Source: Gammaproteobacteria bacterium
GTDB lineage: Bacteria > Pseudomonadota > Gammaproteobacteria > Granulosicoccales > Granulosicoccaceae
Length of the DNA stretch: 9,260 nt
NCBI GenBank assembly: GCA_003511825.1
Contig: DOIU01000461.1
Location: 1 to 9,260 of the forward strand
Direction of reading: 5' to 3'
The translations under genes were made by a program, and so were the position numbers. Positions 6,365 to 9,260 of this stretch are shown piece after piece. Under the pieces are notes generated by a model. It was not told the DNA's origin. It saw only the letters and a list, made by a program, of their open reading frames with translations, and made no database searches. Within the stretch, counting starts at the first letter, position 1; each line of letters starts with the position of its first letter.

Positions 6365-7492
6365 ATGGCGGGTTTGCTGGCGGATGTCGATCCAGACGGT
6401 TTGTTAGAGTATTCGGTTGTCTACACAGACCGGGCGCTGAATCATATGTCGCGGTCCTTTCAGGGGGTGATGCGCGATATTTCCGCGACTCTGTGTGAGG
6501 TCTACCGGGCTGAGACGGTTGCCGTTGTACCCGGCAGTGGCACCTTTGCTATGGAAGCGGTGGCGCGCCAGTTTGCGACCGATCAGCGCTGTCTGGTGAT
6601 TCGCAACGGTTGGTTTAGCTATCGCTGGACGCAGATTTTTGAAGCGGCAAATATGCCCGCTGCTGCGTCTGTGCTGAAGGCGCGACAAACAACACCTGGC
6701 GCACAATCGCCGTTCCAGCCGGTGCCGATTGAAGAGGCTGAGGCTGCGATCGCTGAGCAGCGTCCCGATGTGGTCTTTGCGCCGCATGTTGAAACCTCAT
6801 CAGGCATGATGCTGCCGGACGATTACATCCGCCGATTGGCCGACGCCGTTCATTCCGTTGGCGGTATGTTGGTGTTGGATTGCATTGCATCGGGTACGGT
6901 GTGGTTGGATATGCAGGCGTGCGGCGTGGACGTGCTGATCAGCGCACCACAAAAAGGGTGGAGTGGATCTCCTTGCTGTGGTCTGGTGATGATGAATCAG
7001 ACCGCACTCGAACGGCTGGCGACGACCACCAGCACGAGCTTTGCGTGTGACCTCAAGAAGTGGCACGACATCATGCAGGCCTATCTGGACGGAGGACATG
7101 CCTACCACGCGACCATGCCGACGGACGGCCTCGCGGCCTTTTGCCATGTGATGCGCGAAACGCAGCAGCGTGGGTTTGACGTGGTGAAAGAACAGCAGTT
7201 AACGCTCGGCAAACGCGTACGCAGCTTGCTTGCCTCGCGCGGGTTCGCGAGTGTCGCCGCAGCAGGTTTCGAGGCACCGGGTGTGGTGGTCAGTTACACG
7301 ACCGACCCGGCCATTCAGTCGGGGCAGAAGTTCTTGGCGCAGGGGCTGCAAATCGCGGCTGGCGTGCCGCTCATGTGCGATGAGCCGGAGGATTTTCGGA
7401 CATTTCGTCTGGGGCTGTTCGGACTCGATAAACTCCAAGACATTGAGCGCACGGTGGCATCGCTGGACGCTGCGCTCGGTGAGATCAGCTAG
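6365..7492 (+). CDS. Class V PLP-dependent aminotransferase (alanine-glyoxylate / serine-pyruvate type)
   Basis: This encodes 375 residues, the normal length for the alanine-glyoxylate/serine-pyruvate aminotransferase group. The PLP site is complete. VPGSGT (55-60) forms the phosphate-binding turn, HVETSSG (141-147) lines the cofactor, Asp172 in VLDCIASG contacts the pyridine nitrogen, and Lys197 in SAPQKGW is the expected Schiff-base lysine. Arg348 in FRLGLFG fits the arginine that holds the substrate carboxylate. The enzyme should be cytoplasmic and move an amino group between a small amino acid and a 2-oxo acid such as glyoxylate or pyruvate. The true donor cannot be read from sequence, and no pathway partners sit beside it. 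The ATG at 6365 is chosen for its Shine-Dalgarno box. The TAG stop overlaps the stop of the convergent membrane-protein gene. Confidence 0.93.
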   Translation: MAGLLADVDPDGLLEYSVVYTDRALNHMSRSFQGVMRDISATLCEVYRAETVAVVPGSGTFAMEAVARQFATDQRCLVIRNGWFSYRWTQIFEAANMPAAASVLKARQTTPGAQSPFQPVPIEEAEAAIAEQRPDVVFAPHVETSSGMMLPDDYIRRLADAVHSVGGMLVLDCIASGTVWLDMQACGVDVLISAPQKGWSGSPCCGLVMMNQTALERLATTTSTSFACDLKKWHDIMQAYLDGGHAYHATMPTDGLAAFCHVMRETQQRGFDVVKEQQLTLGKRVRSLLASRGFASVAAAGFEAPGVVVSYTTDPAIQSGQKFLAQGLQIAAGVPLMCDEPEDFRTFRLGLFGLDKLQDIERTVASLDAALGEIS

Positions 7493-8175
7493 CGGGGGTC
7501 TTCCCGCCGGCGGCGTCTTCGGAACAGCTGTGGATTCTTGCGCATAAAGTTCTTGACCACTCGGTCGGCGATGAGTGAGTCGCCGCCCTTCACATAAGAA
7601 TACCCGATCGCGGCGGCGACAAGGCCGCCGATCATGTCCACGATCAGATCGGTCATGGTGTCCACCAAGCCTGACTTCTGCATATTAAAACCAAACAGCC
7701 AGTCCATACTGAATTCAAAAATTTCCCACAAAGCACCGATGGTCATGGCAAAACCAAAAGACACAGCGGCGATGTAGATCGGCTGGAGGCGCACTTTGTG
7801 CGTCATGTAAAACACATACACCACCAAGAAGCCAATCAAGCCCATCACCAGCGCTGAAAAACTGTGTAGAAACAGATCCCACCACCAATAACGGTGATAA
7901 AACTGCCCGTATTCACCGAGCCCGTAGGAGGCATACAAAAACACGCAGGTGACCAGGGTAAATTCCACCGGCAGTTGCACTTCAAGTTGTCGCTCGATAA
8001 TCGCCGGTGTAAAGGTGAGGGCAAAAATGATGGCCCCTGTGAAGCTGACCAACCACTGCTGCCGCCAAAGAGCCATCACCACGACACTGGCGATCAGAAG
8101 TTGCAAAAATAACGAGGCGATAAACAACACGCGATCGGCGCTGTCATCGGGCAAAAAACGGGACAATTGCGGCAT
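7489..8175 (-). CDS. YjdF/DUF2238-family inner membrane protein
   Basis: This encodes 228 residues. Hydrophobic segments lie at about 16-36, 42-60, 68-86, 98-123, 132-148 and 173-194, giving roughly six membrane passes. Family signatures are clear: YWWWDLFLHSFSAL (96-109), GALWEIFEFSMDWLFG (147-162) and SGLVDTMTDLIVDMIGG (168-184). Conserved acidic residues and His104 within the membrane segments hint at a polar or metal-binding centre, but the family has no established function. The tail from 211 is strongly basic, with six arginines in a row, which would sit on the cytoplasmic side by the positive-inside rule. The ATG at 8173-8175 on the reverse strand has no clear ribosome site. It converges on the aminotransferase gene with a four-base overlap at the stop codons and is divergent from the thioredoxin-like gene. 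Confidence 0.88.
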   Translation of the reverse strand: MPQLSRFLPDDSADRVLFIASLFLQLLIASVVVMALWRQQWLVSFTGAIIFALTFTPAIIERQLEVQLPVEFTLVTCVFLYASYGLGEYGQFYHRYWWWDLFLHSFSALVMGLIGFLVVYVFYMTHKVRLQPIYIAAVSFGFAMTIGALWEIFEFSMDWLFGFNMQKSGLVDTMTDLIVDMIGGLVAAAIGYSYVKGGDSLIADRVVKNFMRKNPQLFRRRRRREDPR

Positions 8176-8287
8176 GGTCAGGGCTTTCGTGAGGTTAGCG
8201 TAACGTCAATGTCATGCACCTGTTCACGGGTATTAACAGCGCGAGGGCAGGGTACATTGTAAGGCTGTGGTCTTTCCTTTTGGCATA

Positions 8288-8316
8288 GTGACAGCCGCGG
8301 GACCACGCTCTATGAT
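8288..8316 (+). promoter_or_regulatory. Sigma70-type promoter of the thioredoxin-like gene
   Basis: GTGACA (8288-8293) and TATGAT (8311-8316) are each one base off consensus -35 and -10 hexamers with ideal 17-bp spacing. Transcription would start near 8323, giving a leader of about two dozen bases with GGAGGA at 8335-8340. The rest of the 171-bp divergent gap shows no clear promoter for the minus-strand gene. Confidence 0.55.
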
Positions 8317-8346
8317 CGACGCAAATTCTAAGACGGAGGAATCTGC

Positions 8347-9260
8347 ATGTTGAGCGTATTTACCCCATGGCGGGGGCTACTCCTCGTTCTACTGACAGTC
8401 GCATGGAGCCTAGGCCAAGCGGCACCCGAGCGAGGCATTATCACGGGCGGTAAGCCCATTGTCTATCCCTCTTGGTTTAAGGAAAGTTTCCTCGATATTG
8501 CAGACGACGTGGACGAGGCCAGCGAATCGGGCAAGCATGTCATCTTGTTGATGGATATGAACGGCTGTCCATACTGCTACAAAATGGTTGAAGAAAACTT
8601 CAAGCACGCACCCTATAAAGAGTTTATCCAAGCGAATTTTGATGTCATTGGCTTGAATGTGAAGGGCGATCGCGAGGTTGCGCTCAATGCGGAGACAACA
8701 CTCACCGAGAAAGAAATCGCTGATAAGTTAGGCGTGCGCTTTACCCCAGGGCTTGTCTTTTTGAATGCGGATAACAACCCCGTGGTGAAGGTCAATGGCT
8801 ATCGCAATGTGCGTGATTTTCGCGTGATTTTGGATTACGTCCAAAACCGTACCTATGAGCAACAGCCGCTGGCGGCCTACATTCGTGAACATAAAGAAAA
8901 CGAGGCCTATACCCTGCGTGATCATCCGCAATTCCAAGCCCTAGAGGATCTGAGTGCGCTCCCCGATAAGCCGATTGCGCTCTTCTTTGAGGACAGCGGT
9001 TGTTTGGATTGCGCGGCGTTGCACGATGGTCACCTCGCGGCGAAAGAGGTGCGCGATGTCTTGGCAAACTATACGGTGGTGCGTATTGATGCTTTCTCCG
9101 ACAATCCAATCACGGATTTTGAGGGCAAGCCTACCACTGAGCGTGCATTTGCGGAGGCACAGGGTGTGAGTTATACCCCGGCGATTGTCTTGCGTGATCG
9201 TGGCAAAGAGCTGTTACGCCTTGAAAGTATGCTGTATCGCTATCACTTTACCGGCTTGTT
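8347..9260 (+). CDS. Secreted protein with two thioredoxin folds (partial, runs off the right edge)
   Basis: 304 residues are visible with no stop before the window ends. The start is firm: GGAGGA at 8335-8340 lies six bases before the ATG and a good promoter precedes it. Residues 1-25 are a Sec signal peptide (hydrophobic 11-20, LGQA before cleavage), so it acts in the periplasm. The first thioredoxin fold, about 38-165, has the redox pair CPYC (74-77) and the expected cis-proline in FTPG (Pro134). The second, from about 205, has CLDC (219-222) and YTPA (Pro278). Both look like the thioredoxin-2/SoxW-like branch with a long insert between active site and cis-proline. It probably makes, breaks or relays disulfides; CPYC occurs in glutaredoxins and some oxidoreductases. 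Client proteins are unknown. No cytochrome-maturation or sulfur-oxidation gene is visible beside it. Confidence 0.88.
   Translation, partial: MLSVFTPWRGLLLVLLTVAWSLGQAAPERGIITGGKPIVYPSWFKESFLDIADDVDEASESGKHVILLMDMNGCPYCYKMVEENFKHAPYKEFIQANFDVIGLNVKGDREVALNAETTLTEKEIADKLGVRFTPGLVFLNADNNPVVKVNGYRNVRDFRVILDYVQNRTYEQQPLAAYIREHKENEAYTLRDHPQFQALEDLSALPDKPIALFFEDSGCLDCAALHDGHLAAKEVRDVLANYTVVRIDAFSDNPITDFEGKPTTERAFAEAQGVSYTPAIVLRDRGKELLRLESMLYRYHFTGL

Noticed and set aside
8280..8316. TTGGCA (8280-8285) as the -35 for TATGAT (8311-8316)
   Set aside because: The spacing is 25 bp, too long; GTGACA at 8288-8293 gives the ideal 17 bp.

Overview
The window looks like a moderately GC-rich chromosomal stretch from a free-living Gram-negative bacterium, most likely a gammaproteobacterium. 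Supporting signs are a lipobox lipoprotein, cleavable Sec signal peptides, Shine-Dalgarno-led genes and the general character of the proteins; the lineage is an inference, since no rRNA or marker gene is present. No tRNA, rRNA, insertion sequence, phage gene, CRISPR array or toxin-antitoxin pair was seen. No gap between genes exceeds 300 bases.

Layout. Bases 1-70 hold the last codons of a gene entering from the left and a strong hairpin with a T-run. Next on the + strand come a single-domain universal stress protein (158-646) and an ArsR/SmtB repressor with a CxC metalloid-site motif (746-1093). They are followed by a large secreted lipoprotein resembling exo-rhamnogalacturonan lyases and carrying an apparent golvesin/Xly-type insert (1225-3645). 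A structured 199-base gap leads to a PhyH-like protein that seems to have lost both iron-binding histidines (3845-4762), a periplasmic protein of unknown function (4859-6241) and a class V PLP aminotransferase (6365-7492). The aminotransferase converges exactly on a minus-strand YjdF/DUF2238 membrane protein (7489-8175), the two stop codons being opposite strands of one CTAG. A divergent gap with a good sigma70-type promoter then leads to a secreted protein with two thioredoxin folds, which runs off the right edge (8347-9260).

How the genes work together. The genes do not read as one pathway. The ArsR gene has no arsenic transporter or reductase beside it in the window, and the lyase-like lipoprotein has no transport or sugar-catabolism partners. 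Several products act outside the cytoplasm: the lipoprotein, the 460-residue protein and the thioredoxin-like protein. The most distinctive points are the apparently iron-less PhyH homologue, the inverted repeat bracketing its leader, and the domain insertion in the lyase-like protein. No clearly new multi-gene system was found.
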